Part shown: positions 40,613 to 50,020 of the stretch, piece by piece | How the letters are laid out: every line of letters begins with the position of its first letter | Position numbering within the stretch: position 1 is the first letter of the stretch | From: Mucilaginibacter aquaedulcis | GTDB taxonomy: Bacteria; Bacteroidota; Bacteroidia; Sphingobacteriales; Sphingobacteriaceae | Length of the DNA stretch: 64,000 bases | Direction of reading: 5' to 3' | NCBI RefSeq assembly: GCF_030409325.1 | Contig: NZ_JAUFPR010000001.1 | Span: 868,001-932,000 of the forward strand | Position numbers and translations under genes: made by a program | The notes under the pieces: generated by a model | What the model saw: the letters and a program-made list of their open reading frames with translations, nothing else | The model's database searches: none | Told to the model about the DNA's origin: nothing

Positions 40613-40973
40613 GTACGCCGTAATACGCATTGTACCCAGGGTAGAGCGCGAGGAGTTTATAAATATTGGGGTAATTGTTTACTGCCCCAAACAACGCTTT
40701 TTAAAAGTACGCTTCCTGCTTGATGAAGCGCGGATCAGCGCCTTTGCGCAGCAGCTTGATATAGATTGCATTAAAGAAAACGTAAACTCTTTTGAGCGCA
40801 TAACCCATGGTGATAAACTGGCCGGCCCTATTGCCCAGCTGGATATGGCCTCGCGTTTTCGCTGGTTAACGGCTACCCGCAGTACTGTTGTACAATCATC
40901 CAAAGTACACCCCGGCCTTTGTCTTGATGCCGAAAGAACACTTAACCGTTTGTTTGAGCAACTGGTGGCGTAA
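40590..40973 (+). CDS. DUF3037 family protein
   Basis: 127 residues matching DUF3037: FEYAVIRIVPRVEREEFINIGVIVYC at the start, then FLKVRFLLDEARISAFAQQLD, and GPIAQLDMASRFRWLTATRSTVVQSS near residue 90. It is soluble, with no signal peptide and no recognised catalytic motif. It begins inside the HipA-like kinase gene. The two families are, as I recall, a recurrent pair in diverse bacteria, which implies a functional complex or an enzyme-substrate relation; the function is not described to my knowledge. Confidence 0.88.
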   Translation: MQEPYLFEYAVIRIVPRVEREEFINIGVIVYCPKQRFLKVRFLLDEARISAFAQQLDIDCIKENVNSFERITHGDKLAGPIAQLDMASRFRWLTATRSTVVQSSKVHPGLCLDAERTLNRLFEQLVA

Positions 40974-40986
40974 TTTACCTATTTCC

Positions 40987-41069
40987 TTGTCATCCTGAAC
41001 ATAGTGAAGGATCTGCTATTGAACTATTCCTATTATAGAATAGATACTTCACTACGTTCAGGATGACAA
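40987..41069. repeat. 83-bp dispersed inverted repeat
   Basis: TTGTCATCCTGAAC (40987-41000) and GTTCAGGATGACAA (41056-41069) are perfect inverted arms, extended inward by TAGTGAAG/CTTCACTA. Such 'CATCCTGAAC' elements are frequent in Bacteroidota intergenic DNA. It may also act as a terminator behind the DUF3037 gene. Nothing else is seen between 40974 and 41208. Confidence 0.8.
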
Positions 41070-41208
41070 TTCTTCTTAAAATATCTATCCCCGCAGTAGT
41101 AAAATAGCGATATGTTACTGTTAATATGATAGTTTACCGTATAGCTTTGCTAATGGATGAACTAAATCACGTATCTTCTGTTCGTATTCACATATACAGC
41201 TCTTTATA

Positions 41209-42381
41209 ATGCAACAATTACCCAAGCGTCTTTTATCTATCGATGTGCTGCGCGCCATTACCATGCTGTTGATGATATTTGTTAATGACGCCAGTGGTGT
41301 AAGAGATACGCCTGATTGGCTTGATCATGCTAAAATCACGGAAGATTCCATGGGCTTTGCCGATACCATTTTCCCGGCATTTTTGCTCATTGTGGGCTTA
41401 TCATTACCTTTTGCCATTAAAAACAGGCTCAGCAAGGGCAATTCATTTATTTCTATTTTAATATATATCATTACCCGGAGTGCGGCCCTCATTATCATGG
41501 GTTTTTTCCATGTAAGTATGGAAGTTTACAGCCCAACGGCCACGCTTTCAAAACCGCTTTGGGCTGTATTGATAACACTTGCTTTTTTCCTCATCTGGCT
41601 TGATTATCCAGAAACCATGAACAGATTTAAAAGATACACCTTTTCAGGTATAGGGGTTGCATTGCTGATAACTATGGCCGTTTTGTACAAAGGCGAGGAT
41701 AATGGTATAACCGTATGGATGCGCCCTTCATGGTGGGGCATACTGGGTATCATAGGCTGGGCCTATTTAACTTGTGCTATCATTTACCTGTTAAGCAAAG
41801 GCAAGCTCAGCATACTTATACCTGTACTGGTGGTATTTGCAGCCATTAACATCGGCAGGCATACCGGCACCCTGAACAAAACTGTATTCCCTATAGGCGA
41901 TGCATCATCCATGTTTTTGGTTACGGCTGGTATTGTGATAACAGAGGTATACGCCCGTTTGGTAGCCCTTGGCAAAACACAACGCATATGGCTTATTTTC
42001 GGGCTCGCCGGTGTATTGCTTATTGCATTGGGCTTTGTGGTGAGGCCTTATGCCGAGGGGATCTCCAAAATCCGCTCAACACCTGCATGGGTATTTATTT
42101 GCAGTGGCATTACCTTGCTCATGTTTGAACTCATGATATACCTGGTTGATGTAAAAGGCAAAAAGAACTGGTTCAAGTGGATCTGGCCTGCTGGTACCAG
42201 TACGCTCACCTGTTATTTAATGCCTTACTTCCAGGTTTTTTTGATGATGATGTTTCATATTGGTTATCCAAGAGGCTTTAATTCGGGCTTCCTTGGCCTT
42301 TGCCGCTCCATGGCGTTATCCTTTGTGCTGATAGCCATTGTAGGCCTCATGGAAAAAAAGCGGATCAGGTTAAAAGTTTAG
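41209..42381 (+). CDS. DUF5009 multi-pass membrane protein (acyltransferase-like)
   Basis: 390 residues with about ten hydrophobic helices. The start RLLSIDVLRAITMLLMIFVND and the following DTIFPAFLLIVGLSLPFAI are hallmarks of the DUF5009/heparan-alpha-glucosaminide N-acetyltransferase-like family of inner-membrane acyltransferases. The C-terminal GTSTLTCYLMPYF also fits. Such proteins may acetylate sugars across the membrane using cytoplasmic acetyl-CoA. No operon partner; the following genes are on the other strand. Confidence 0.85.
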   Translation: MQQLPKRLLSIDVLRAITMLLMIFVNDASGVRDTPDWLDHAKITEDSMGFADTIFPAFLLIVGLSLPFAIKNRLSKGNSFISILIYIITRSAALIIMGFFHVSMEVYSPTATLSKPLWAVLITLAFFLIWLDYPETMNRFKRYTFSGIGVALLITMAVLYKGEDNGITVWMRPSWWGILGIIGWAYLTCAIIYLLSKGKLSILIPVLVVFAAINIGRHTGTLNKTVFPIGDASSMFLVTAGIVITEVYARLVALGKTQRIWLIFGLAGVLLIALGFVVRPYAEGISKIRSTPAWVFICSGITLLMFELMIYLVDVKGKKNWFKWIWPAGTSTLTCYLMPYFQVFLMMMFHIGYPRGFNSGFLGLCRSMALSFVLIAIVGLMEKKRIRLKV

Positions 42382-42413
42382 TTCTGCAAACCCCATATTG
42401 ATTGAGTCAGAAT

Positions 42414-42523
42414 TTGGCTAAAGCCCATCTTCGGTACTTTTATCCGTCCCATAAATGGGACGGCAATGAAATGTGAAATTGTTTAAAACACCTTGTATTA
42501 TTATTGCCGTTGGCTTTAGCCAA
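42414..42523. repeat. 110-bp palindromic intergenic element
   Basis: TTGGCTAAAGCC (42414-42425) and GGCTTTAGCCAA (42512-42523) are inverted ends. Inside are two hairpins, CGTCCCAT/ATGGGACG and CCGTTGGCT/AGCCAACGG. It is a dispersed element, and it separates the convergent DUF5009 and ThuA genes. Confidence 0.8.
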
Positions 42524-42566
42524 CGGATTATAAATAAACATATTTAAGGCTTGAGTCTTCATAAAA

Positions 42567-43322
42567 TTATTTACCGGCCGCCCATAAAATAGAATTGGTA
42601 ACCAGTTTAACCCAAGCGGGGTTATCAAGCAAGTTGGGCGAGTGACCCATGAAAATATAAATGTTCCTGGCTTTTTTATGCTGGTTAGTCCACACAACGG
42701 GGTGATCACCCATTTTAATATCTCCCTGGGGGGCATAACTATTTTCATCAACACTGGCCAGTACATGTACGTTTGCCCGCGGACTTTTATCATAGGTATA
42801 CCACTCCTCCTGCTGAATGATGAATGAGGCGGGTATGCCCTTCATTACGGGATGCTTTTTATCCTCCACATTAACCTTTCCGCGTGCAAAGGTGGCTATA
42901 TAATTTTTATAGGTAATACCGCCCATAAAGTCAGAGAACCATTGCCATTCATGATAGCCATCAAACTCGCCCAGTAAAGTGGCATGATGAAAACCTATCC
43001 AGCCACCCCTGCCCTCGTCAATATATTTCTGGAAGGCTACCACGGCTTTATCCGTCCAGGCATAAGGCGCATAATCTAACTGAATAAACAATTGATAATG
43101 GCTTAAAAACGCGTCATCAATTTTATTGGTATTTTGTATATAATCTATATTAAAACCTTTTTCAGCAGCCAGCTTATCCAACCATATTTTGGCACGTTTT
43201 GAAAATTCAATATGGTGGCCGCCATTCTCGTACAAAGCCAGTACTTTAAAGTGCTTTGTTTGCGCGTTTAGATTCACAACCATAAACAGGCCGGTACAGA
43301 TCAATAACAGTATTTTCTTCAT
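42567..43322 (-). CDS. ThuA domain secreted protein
   Basis: 251 residues with a signal peptide (1-20, VVNLNAQ). ThuA-like class I glutamine-amidotransferase fold: FKVLALYENGGHHIEFSKRAKIW at the start, LDYAPYAWTDKAVVAFQKYIDEGRGGWIGFHHA (the HHA motif), and TNQHKKARNIYIFMGHSPNLL near the end. The catalytic cysteine nucleophile of true amidotransferases is not evident. ThuA proteins occur in sugar-use loci, originally trehalose utilisation, and often with DUF1080 proteins; one such gene lies at 5159 but is not adjacent. Confidence 0.9.
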   Translation of the reverse strand: MKKILLLICTGLFMVVNLNAQTKHFKVLALYENGGHHIEFSKRAKIWLDKLAAEKGFNIDYIQNTNKIDDAFLSHYQLFIQLDYAPYAWTDKAVVAFQKYIDEGRGGWIGFHHATLLGEFDGYHEWQWFSDFMGGITYKNYIATFARGKVNVEDKKHPVMKGIPASFIIQQEEWYTYDKSPRANVHVLASVDENSYAPQGDIKMGDHPVVWTNQHKKARNIYIFMGHSPNLLDNPAWVKLVTNSILWAAGK

Positions 43323-43375
43323 AGGGTGGCTTAGCTCTTATTGTATTTCAATTATTAGTTACAAAGACAATTGTA

Positions 43376-43942
43376 CTATTTTTCGTCTGTAAACTCGTCT
43401 GTAAAATGTTCGCGGCGTTTTTCTTTCGCGAATTTTTCGGCATTGTAACTTTCAGACTGTCCTCTGGGGATTGACAGGGATTTCCATTCTTGATCGCAAA
43501 GCATTTTGCCTATGAAAATAATTTGCCCAATATGATACGGGTAATGAGCCAGTTGCCTGTTAATGGCTTCGGTAACGGTATGCCCCATGTTACGGATATA
43601 AATTATCCGCTCAAGATCAGCATCAGTGAGGCTATCTAATGTGTCTAATAAAACTCGCCAGCCATCATTCCATTTTTGAAGTATTTGTTCACGAGCCGGA
43701 TTAATTTCGGCAAACTCAGCCTCCCGGTTGCGCCATTCCTTTTCGCCGTCTGTAATGAAAATATCCGTCCACCGGGAAAGCATATTGCCCGAAAGGTGAT
43801 TAACGATCATGGCTATACTGTTAGATTCGGCATTATACTGCCAAAGCAGCTGCTCATCAGTAAGCTGACTAAATGTTTTTTCGCCCAGCATTTTATAGTA
43901 GGCAAATTGCTTTTTAACACTTTCTAAATAATCTGATGTCAT
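43376..43942 (-). CDS. DinB/DUF1572 family protein
   Basis: 188 residues forming a four-helix DinB-like bundle: YLESVKKQFAYYKMLGEKTFSQLTDEQLLW, the first metal histidine in IVNHLSGNMLSRW, and the histidine pair in QLAHYPYHIGQIIFIGKML (H-x3-H). DinB-superfamily proteins bind a divalent metal and many are thiol-dependent transferases, as in bacillithiol or mycothiol chemistry. The substrate is unknown. Highly charged C-terminal tail. Monocistronic. Confidence 0.9.
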   Translation of the reverse strand: MTSDYLESVKKQFAYYKMLGEKTFSQLTDEQLLWQYNAESNSIAMIVNHLSGNMLSRWTDIFITDGEKEWRNREAEFAEINPAREQILQKWNDGWRVLLDTLDSLTDADLERIIYIRNMGHTVTEAINRQLAHYPYHIGQIIFIGKMLCDQEWKSLSIPRGQSESYNAEKFAKEKRREHFTDEFTDEK

Positions 43943-44150
43943 ACATAAAGTTACAATCTTTTTTAGTTGAAGTATATGTCAAATACCTCAAAATCATCGT
44001 TTAAGAGATATATTATGATGAAGATTAATTTTTTCTTCGGATAAAATTATTTCTCAATTATTTATTTATTTTTCAAAACATTTTGCCATAATATAATATT
44101 TTAACAGTTATAACTGGTTGTAATCATATTTATCAGTCTACCATATATAT

Positions 44151-47090
44151 ATGCCCATAAAACACCGCTCGGCCTTACCTACTGATACGTTAAGGGTTTT
44201 TGAAACTTTACCACACCCTTATCTTATTCTGTCAAAAGAGCTGTTTATACTTACCGCGAGCCAGGCATATTTACAACTAATTGGTAAGGTACGCGCCCAA
44301 TTGTTTGAAAAGTACCTTTTTGATGTTTTTCCTAAAGTACCAGAATGGTCTACTGAGGAAGGCGGCATCGCTTTTTCATTGGCACAGGCTATTGAAACCG
44401 GTAAACCGCACAGGTTGCCTATCACCCGTTTTGATATTCCGGATCCGGATAATGCAGGCAGGTTATTGGAGCGCTACTGGGATACCGCACATACGCCTGT
44501 TCTGGACAATGAAGGCTATCTATGCTATATTATTCACCATACCCAGGATGTAACCGAGCAGGTACTTGCCGAAAGAAATTTGAAAGCCAGTTTAGAAAAA
44601 GAAAAAGAGACCGCGGCAAAAGCTACCCGGCTAAGCCTTCAAATGGAAAAGCTTTTTGAAGAGATGCCTGCACAGATTGCCGTAGTTACGGGTCCTGATC
44701 TCGTTTATGAATTTATAAATCCACAATACGAAAAAGAGCTTTTCCCCGGGCGTAAGGTGCTGGGAAAACCCTTATTAATGGCGCTGCCCGAGGTTGCCGG
44801 CCTACCTGTTTGGGAATCATTGCAGCAGGTTTATAAAACAGGTGAAACTTTTGCAGGCAACGAAATATGTATACCTCTGGCACAGGAAATTGGAGGTATA
44901 CCCGAAGATCACTATTTCAATTTTATTTGTCAGGCCTTAAGGGATGAAAAAGGCAATATTACAGGGGTTTTAAGTTTTAAATATGATATAACTGAACTGG
45001 TTTTGGCCCGCAAGCGACTTGAACAAACCAGCAGGGAGTTACAGGAACTTAACGAAGGGCTGAGCCAGGCCAATGAAGAGATCCAGGTTACCAGCGAAGA
45101 AATACAATCGGCCAATGAAGAGTTGAGCGCCACCAATGAAGAGTTATACCAGGCACAGCAAAGCTTGCTCAAACTAAATGATGAGCTGGAGGAGCGGGTT
45201 GAGTTGCGCACACTTGAATTGCAAAACACCCAGACAGAGCTTGACGGTCAAAACGAAAGGTTAACAAGGTTTTTTATGCAGGCCCCTGCAGGTATTTGCG
45301 TAATTGATGGCCCCGATTTTGTATTTGAACTGGTTAACCCACCCTATCAGCAGCTTTTTCCCGGCCGAGAGCTTACCGGCAAACCTCTATTGGAGGCACT
45401 ACCCGAGCTCAAAAACCATGCGGTTTATGATATTTTAAAAAATGTTTATGAAACCGGTAATACCTTTGAAGGTAAAGAATTATTGGTGCCCCTTGCCCGT
45501 ACACCTGACGGGCCAATTGAAGACCGCTACTTCACTTTTATATACCAGGCTCGTTATGATGTATTAAATAAAATAGACGGCATACTTGTTTTTGTGTTTG
45601 AAGTTACCGATGAAGTCCGCATAAGGCAAAAAGAGGCCGAAAATGAGCAGCGCTTCCGGTTTTTACTGAACGCCATACCCCAACAGGTATGGACTGCCCG
45701 GCCTAACGGTAAGCTTGACTATGTGAACGAGGTGATCTGCAATGATTTCGGTCAGGATGCCCAAACCATTACCGACCGCGGCTGGCAGCAGTTTATCCAC
45801 ACAGAAGATTTGCAAACCTGTTTGAAAAAATGGCTGATCTCACTAAAAACCGGTCAGGAATACCTGGTGGAGTTTCGCCTTAAATTTCACGACGGGCAAT
45901 ATCACTGGCACCTTGCCCGTGCCGTACCTCTTATTGAAAACGGCGAAATTAAATTGTGGCTGGGTACCAATACAAATATCGATCTGCAAAAAAATAACGA
46001 GCAGAAGAAGGACGAATTTTTATCCATAGCCAGCCATGAGCTAAAAACACCGCTTACCAGCATCAAAGCATTCAACCAGTTAATGCTCCGGATTAACGAC
46101 CCGCAAAAGCTTACAGGCTTTATTCAAAAATCTGCCTCACACGTTTTGCGGCTCGAAAAGCTGATTAATGACCTGTTGGATGTATCACGTATTAATGCGG
46201 GCAAAATGGTGTATAACATGGAAACCTTTAATTTCCGTGAAATGCTTATTGATACCATCGATGCCGTACAACATACCACCTCATCGCACCTGATTATCCT
46301 TGAAAACTCAGAGGACATCGCATACACCGGTGATCGCTTCAGGCTGGAACAGGTAATGAATAATTTATTAAGCAACGCCATCAAATATTCGCCCCAGGCA
46401 GATAAAGTGATCGTTAATTGTGTGGTAAGAATAGAGGATAATAGTATTGTTGTATCAGTAAGGGATTGGGGTATTGGTATTGAAGAAAAAAACCTGACCC
46501 GGCTGTTTGAGCGTTATTATCGTGTTGATAATACCGCCATGCGCTTTGAAGGTCTTGGATTGGGCCTGTTCATATCTGCCGAAATTTTAAAAAGGCACAA
46601 TGGCAGTTTTTGGATAGAAAGCAAGCCCGATGAAGGTTCTACTTTTTTCTTCAGGTTACTGCTTGACCCATCTAAAAAAACAGAACCGATCATAAATGAA
46701 GATGATCATTACCAGGATAGCTCCATTACACTTAGCTATAACAGAGCCCATGAACGCATTGATGCCGACTGGACAGGTTTTCAAAACCTTGAATCGGTAC
46801 AGCAAGGGTGTTTACGCATGATGGAGATGCTGGTAAAGCATAAGGTTCAAAAAGTACTTAATAACAACACATATGTTTTAGGCAACTGGTCTGAAGCGGC
46901 AGACTGGGGAGCGCAGGAATGGTTTCCGGCAATGGAAAAGGCTGGTATGAGATATTTTGCCTGGGTAAACTCGCCGAGTGTATTTAGCCAGCTATCGGCC
47001 CGTAAAAGCGCCGATTCTACTTTGGAAAAACTTAAGATTCATTTTTTCACAGAAGTAGCAGCAGCAGTGGACTGGTTAAATGAACAATAA
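44151..47090 (+). CDS. Multi-PAS sensor histidine kinase with C-terminal STAS-like domain
   Basis: 979 residues without membrane helices, so probably a cytoplasmic sensor. There are two PAS domains (about 12-140 and 165-285) and a coiled coil (about 285-370, built on repeats such as ANEEIQVTSEEIQSANEEL). Two more PAS domains follow (about 375-490 and 500-620), then HisKA with His629 in SIASHELKTPLTS. HATPase_c has NNLLSNAIKYS, WGIGIEEKNL and GLGLGLFISAEIL, and a C-terminal domain of about 110 residues closes the protein. That last domain (NNNTYVLGNWSEAADWGAQE; AGMRYFAWVNSPSVFSQLSA) resembles the STAS/SpoIIAA-like domain of Bacteroidota. PAS domains 2 and 3 are strikingly alike, so they probably arose by duplication. 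No response regulator is adjacent. Confidence 0.9.
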   Translation: MPIKHRSALPTDTLRVFETLPHPYLILSKELFILTASQAYLQLIGKVRAQLFEKYLFDVFPKVPEWSTEEGGIAFSLAQAIETGKPHRLPITRFDIPDPDNAGRLLERYWDTAHTPVLDNEGYLCYIIHHTQDVTEQVLAERNLKASLEKEKETAAKATRLSLQMEKLFEEMPAQIAVVTGPDLVYEFINPQYEKELFPGRKVLGKPLLMALPEVAGLPVWESLQQVYKTGETFAGNEICIPLAQEIGGIPEDHYFNFICQALRDEKGNITGVLSFKYDITELVLARKRLEQTSRELQELNEGLSQANEEIQVTSEEIQSANEELSATNEELYQAQQSLLKLNDELEERVELRTLELQNTQTELDGQNERLTRFFMQAPAGICVIDGPDFVFELVNPPYQQLFPGRELTGKPLLEALPELKNHAVYDILKNVYETGNTFEGKELLVPLARTPDGPIEDRYFTFIYQARYDVLNKIDGILVFVFEVTDEVRIRQKEAENEQRFRFLLNAIPQQVWTARPNGKLDYVNEVICNDFGQDAQTITDRGWQQFIHTEDLQTCLKKWLISLKTGQEYLVEFRLKFHDGQYHWHLARAVPLIENGEIKLWLGTNTNIDLQKNNEQKKDEFLSIASHELKTPLTSIKAFNQLMLRINDPQKLTGFIQKSASHVLRLEKLINDLLDVSRINAGKMVYNMETFNFREMLIDTIDAVQHTTSSHLIILENSEDIAYTGDRFRLEQVMNNLLSNAIKYSPQADKVIVNCVVRIEDNSIVVSVRDWGIGIEEKNLTRLFERYYRVDNTAMRFEGLGLGLFISAEILKRHNGSFWIESKPDEGSTFFFRLLLDPSKKTEPIINEDDHYQDSSITLSYNRAHERIDADWTGFQNLESVQQGCLRMMEMLVKHKVQKVLNNNTYVLGNWSEAADWGAQEWFPAMEKAGMRYFAWVNSPSVFSQLSARKSADSTLEKLKIHFFTEVAAAVDWLNEQ

Positions 47091-47104
47091 TTTTTAACAG
47101 TTAA

Positions 47105-47938
47105 TTAGTTGATAACCCTTAAATATCCTTTCAATTCATCCTGCAGTTTTTTGGCAGTTTCAATCACTGATTTATCGTTTATATAATTGTCTATATCTAT
47201 ATCCTCACCTATCTGATCCTTTTTAAATACATCCTTAAAGCTGAAATATTTTAACGAGAAATTCCAATTACTCTTGAGGTATTTAAAAAGACCGGTATCC
47301 GCTTCATTTAACATGGAATAATTAATCACGATAAATGAATTGGCATCCAACTTTTTTATACATTTTAAAATATCATGATTATATGCTATCCATACCTTTA
47401 AATACTCAACTGCCTTACCACGGGTAAGTTTTTGCTGCCTGCGCTGACGTTTCACCTTTAACCATAGCAGCCTACCGATAAAATTACGTGCCATGTATCG
47501 CTTATCCATGATTTTAAACTCACGCCTTAATAATGAGCTTACTACTGATTGGTAATCACGTAAAATAATGAGGTAGCAGGCATCTGGCAACAGCTCCTGG
47601 TAAACATCCAGAAACAGACAGGTACGGGGATCTTTCCATCCCCATTGATCATATAGCTGTTGTTTGATTTTTATGATGCTTTTTAGTTTCTCCTTTTCGT
47701 AAATGGAAAAATGGTCAACATGCTCGTCGGTCAGGCCAGATACTGGCAGGTTATTATTGGCTAATACCTCCTCATGCATCTTTAAAAACTCTACGTCTTC
47801 AAAGTGGCCATCAGCATTCCCGTTATCGGGGCCTAATTGCCTTTCGCCAAGCTGAAGGCCACACTTTACCAACCAGTGAGAAATAAGCGATGTACCGGAC
47901 CGGTGCATTCCGGCAATGATAAGGGTTCTTTTTTCCAT
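47105..47938 (-). CDS. Sulfotransferase family protein
   Basis: 277 residues with the PAPS-dependent sulfotransferase fold. The 5'-phosphosulfate loop is IIAGMHRSGTSLISHWL (P-loop-like GMHRSGTS near residue 10). The 3'-phosphate-binding segment is YLIILRDYQSVVSSLLRREF, with Arg and Ser in the expected places. No signal peptide or membrane segment; cytoplasmic. The acceptor is unknown, possibly a lipid or a sugar. The APS kinase gene lies 45 bases upstream in the same direction and would supply PAPS. Confidence 0.88.
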   Translation of the reverse strand: MEKRTLIIAGMHRSGTSLISHWLVKCGLQLGERQLGPDNGNADGHFEDVEFLKMHEEVLANNNLPVSGLTDEHVDHFSIYEKEKLKSIIKIKQQLYDQWGWKDPRTCLFLDVYQELLPDACYLIILRDYQSVVSSLLRREFKIMDKRYMARNFIGRLLWLKVKRQRRQQKLTRGKAVEYLKVWIAYNHDILKCIKKLDANSFIVINYSMLNEADTGLFKYLKSNWNFSLKYFSFKDVFKKDQIGEDIDIDNYINDKSVIETAKKLQDELKGYLRVIN

Positions 47939-47983
47939 ACTTTTTAAAACGACAATTAATTAAACATGCTTTAAGCAGGAAGC

Positions 47984-48547
47984 TTAAAAATTATCAACCA
48001 CATTATGAATGTTCTTTTCGGCAGTATGAAGGTTGCTCAATATATAATAAAGCAACAGTGAAGTACTTTGTTTAATGTTATCCTGACTGGTATTTATGTA
48101 CAGATCAGCATCATAAGGAACATCAAACTGATCATTGATACCCGTTAGGTTTGAAAGTTTATCCGGATGTCCCTCAGGTAAAAGAGCCCGATGGTAAAGC
48201 CCCTTAGTGTCACGGGAGATCAGCCTGTCAACCGGGCAATCTACGTGTATAATATTTACATGAGGATATTTTTCAGCCAGTTCGCGCCTAATTTCATCAT
48301 ATGGGTTTATGGCGCTAACTATTGAAACTATTCCATGCGCCGAAAACCGGCTGGCTATAAAGCCCAACCGCCTGATGTTTTCGCAACGGTCATTCTTTGA
48401 AAATCCAAGATCTTTACATATTTCCTGACGATATTCGTCCCCGTCAATGATCTCTGTTCTTATCCCAAGTTCGGTTAATTCAAGAGCCACGTTTTTTGCC
48501 AATGTGGTTTTTCCTGCACCGGATAGGCCGCAAAATAAAAGTATCAT
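47984..48547 (-). CDS. cysC: Adenylyl-sulfate (APS) kinase
   Basis: 187 residues. The Walker A loop GLSGAGKTT is at residues 7-15, followed by EIIDGDEYRQEICKDLGFSKNDRCENIRRLGF, the diagnostic APS-kinase segment with DGD and the F-S-x-x-x-R-x-x-N-x-R-R motif. SAINPYDEIRREL and VDCPVDRLISRDTKGLYHRA complete the core. It phosphorylates APS to PAPS. It lies in an apparent operon with the sulfotransferase, indicating sulfation rather than assimilation. No ATP sulfurylase gene is present in the window. Confidence 0.94.
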   Translation of the reverse strand: MILLFCGLSGAGKTTLAKNVALELTELGIRTEIIDGDEYRQEICKDLGFSKNDRCENIRRLGFIASRFSAHGIVSIVSAINPYDEIRRELAEKYPHVNIIHVDCPVDRLISRDTKGLYHRALLPEGHPDKLSNLTGINDQFDVPYDADLYINTSQDNIKQSTSLLLYYILSNLHTAEKNIHNVVDNF

Positions 48548-48846
48548 ACCTGATAGTTAAGTTAGTTAATATCATCTTGCGAAAGTTCTGCAGGACACTT
48601 TCAGAACGTGAACTTATACATTAACTTGTCTCAAATTTTGCCTGGCATTGTAAATAAGCCATTACAATTGAGTATGAGTTTTTATTTAAGGAAGGATATT
48701 CATGCAAAAATCACCCATAAGGGTTAAAAAACGCAGTTTTTGGGCAAATCTATTTTATTACGCAGAATAGGCACCAATTGATACATATATCAAAAATGTT
48801 ACACTATTAGGTCGTTAAAACCTGTACCAGAACAAGTTATGACAAG
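48548..48846. other. Intergenic region between holA and cysC
   Basis: About 300 AT-rich bases that should hold the cysC promoter. I see no gene, RNA fold or repeat that I can support. Confidence 0.4.
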
Positions 48847-49869
48847 TTAATGCAGTATTTTAAACATCAACTCTTTCATCAGTTCGCCATGGGGAGCGTT
48901 TGAGTCAACACCTTTGCTTTTCAGGTCGTAGTCGCGCAGATAGCTGATGATCTGCATTGTTTTACCATAATTATAGTTGCGGCCGGCTTGTTCATAGTCC
49001 TTAACAAAATAAGGATTTACACCTAACTCGCGCGCCAGGTTCTGCTGCGATTTATCCTTTACATAATGATAAGCCAGCACCTTGCTAAAGTAATTATTCA
49101 GGTTACCCAATATCAGCACAATGGGGTTTGATTTTGGATTGGCTTCAAAGTAATTAATGATCTGATTTACTTTGTATGCATCCTTTTTACTCAGGGCTGC
49201 CTGTAGTTCAAACACATTATACTCCTTGCTAATACCAATATTATCCTGAATATGTTTGAGCGTAATTTCCTGACCTGCCGCTACGTTTAGCATCAGTTTT
49301 TCGAGCTCATTAGCTATTTTCGACAGATCGTTACCTAAATATTCGGATAGCATGGCCGAGGCCTGCGCATTGATCTTGTAGCCCTTATCACTGATATAAC
49401 CTTCTATCCAGGCAGGTATCTTATTATCATATAATGGTGCCGATTCAAAAATGAGCCCATTTTTTTCAATGGCTTTATAAGTTTTTTTACGTTTATCAAA
49501 TTTGCCATACTTGTAGCAAAACACCAAAATGGTGCTTGGCAACGGGTTTTCAAGGTAGCTCAACAATGGGTCGATGCCTTTTTTACCGTCATCATCCTTA
49601 CCCCATTTCATATCCTGTGCCTCTTTTACCATTACTACCTGGTAATCGGCCATCATGGGGTAGCGTTTGGCGGCGTTAAGCACAGCCATCATCTCGGTAT
49701 CCTTACCATAAACCACTGTCTGATTAAATCCCTTTTCGGCCTCAGATAGTAAACTATGCTCAATATAATTGCTAACCAGATCAATAAAATATGGTTCTTC
49801 ACCATGCAGCAGGTACAAGGGTTTATACTTACGGTTTTTAATATCTTTTAATATCTCGGCTGCGGTCAT
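48847..49869 (-). CDS. holA: DNA polymerase III subunit delta
   Basis: 340 residues matching HolA. The start ILKDIKNRKYKPLYLLHGEEPYFIDLVSNYI and the segment NQTVVYGKDTEMMAVLNAAKRYPMM are typical. The AAA-like core has LSEYLGNDLSKIANELEKLML, and the C-terminal helical domain has YFVKDYEQAGRNYNYGKTMQIISYLRDYDLKSKG. It is the clamp-loader subunit that opens the sliding clamp during replication. It is divergent from the HSDR_N gene, an arrangement I recall as frequent in Bacteroidota. Confidence 0.93.
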   Translation of the reverse strand: MTAAEILKDIKNRKYKPLYLLHGEEPYFIDLVSNYIEHSLLSEAEKGFNQTVVYGKDTEMMAVLNAAKRYPMMADYQVVMVKEAQDMKWGKDDDGKKGIDPLLSYLENPLPSTILVFCYKYGKFDKRKKTYKAIEKNGLIFESAPLYDNKIPAWIEGYISDKGYKINAQASAMLSEYLGNDLSKIANELEKLMLNVAAGQEITLKHIQDNIGISKEYNVFELQAALSKKDAYKVNQIINYFEANPKSNPIVLILGNLNNYFSKVLAYHYVKDKSQQNLARELGVNPYFVKDYEQAGRNYNYGKTMQIISYLRDYDLKSKGVDSNAPHGELMKELMFKILH

Positions 49870-49890
49870 GGCGGTGATTCAATTCAAAAG

Positions 49891-50005
49891 TCAAAAGTAA
49901 AAATTCAAAAGGACAAGCATGTTGTCTGATCTAATTAAAAAAAGCTTTAATCTTAATTTACTTTTGAATTTTGCCCCAACAAGGATTTTGAATTTTTACT
50001 TTTGA
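49891..50005. repeat. 20-bp inverted repeat between holA and HSDR_N gene
   Basis: The 20 bases at 49891-49910 (TCAAAAGTAAAAATT...) are the exact reverse complement of those at 49986-50005. The arms are low-complexity A/T-rich sequence, partly repeated again around 49966-50015, and they flank the divergent start region. Confidence 0.7.
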
Positions 50006-50020
50006 ATTTTGAATTATATA

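Noticed and set aside
39815..40973. Classical hipBA toxin-antitoxin system
   Set aside because: No HipB-type helix-turn-helix protein is present and the kinase is of the short HipA-like family.
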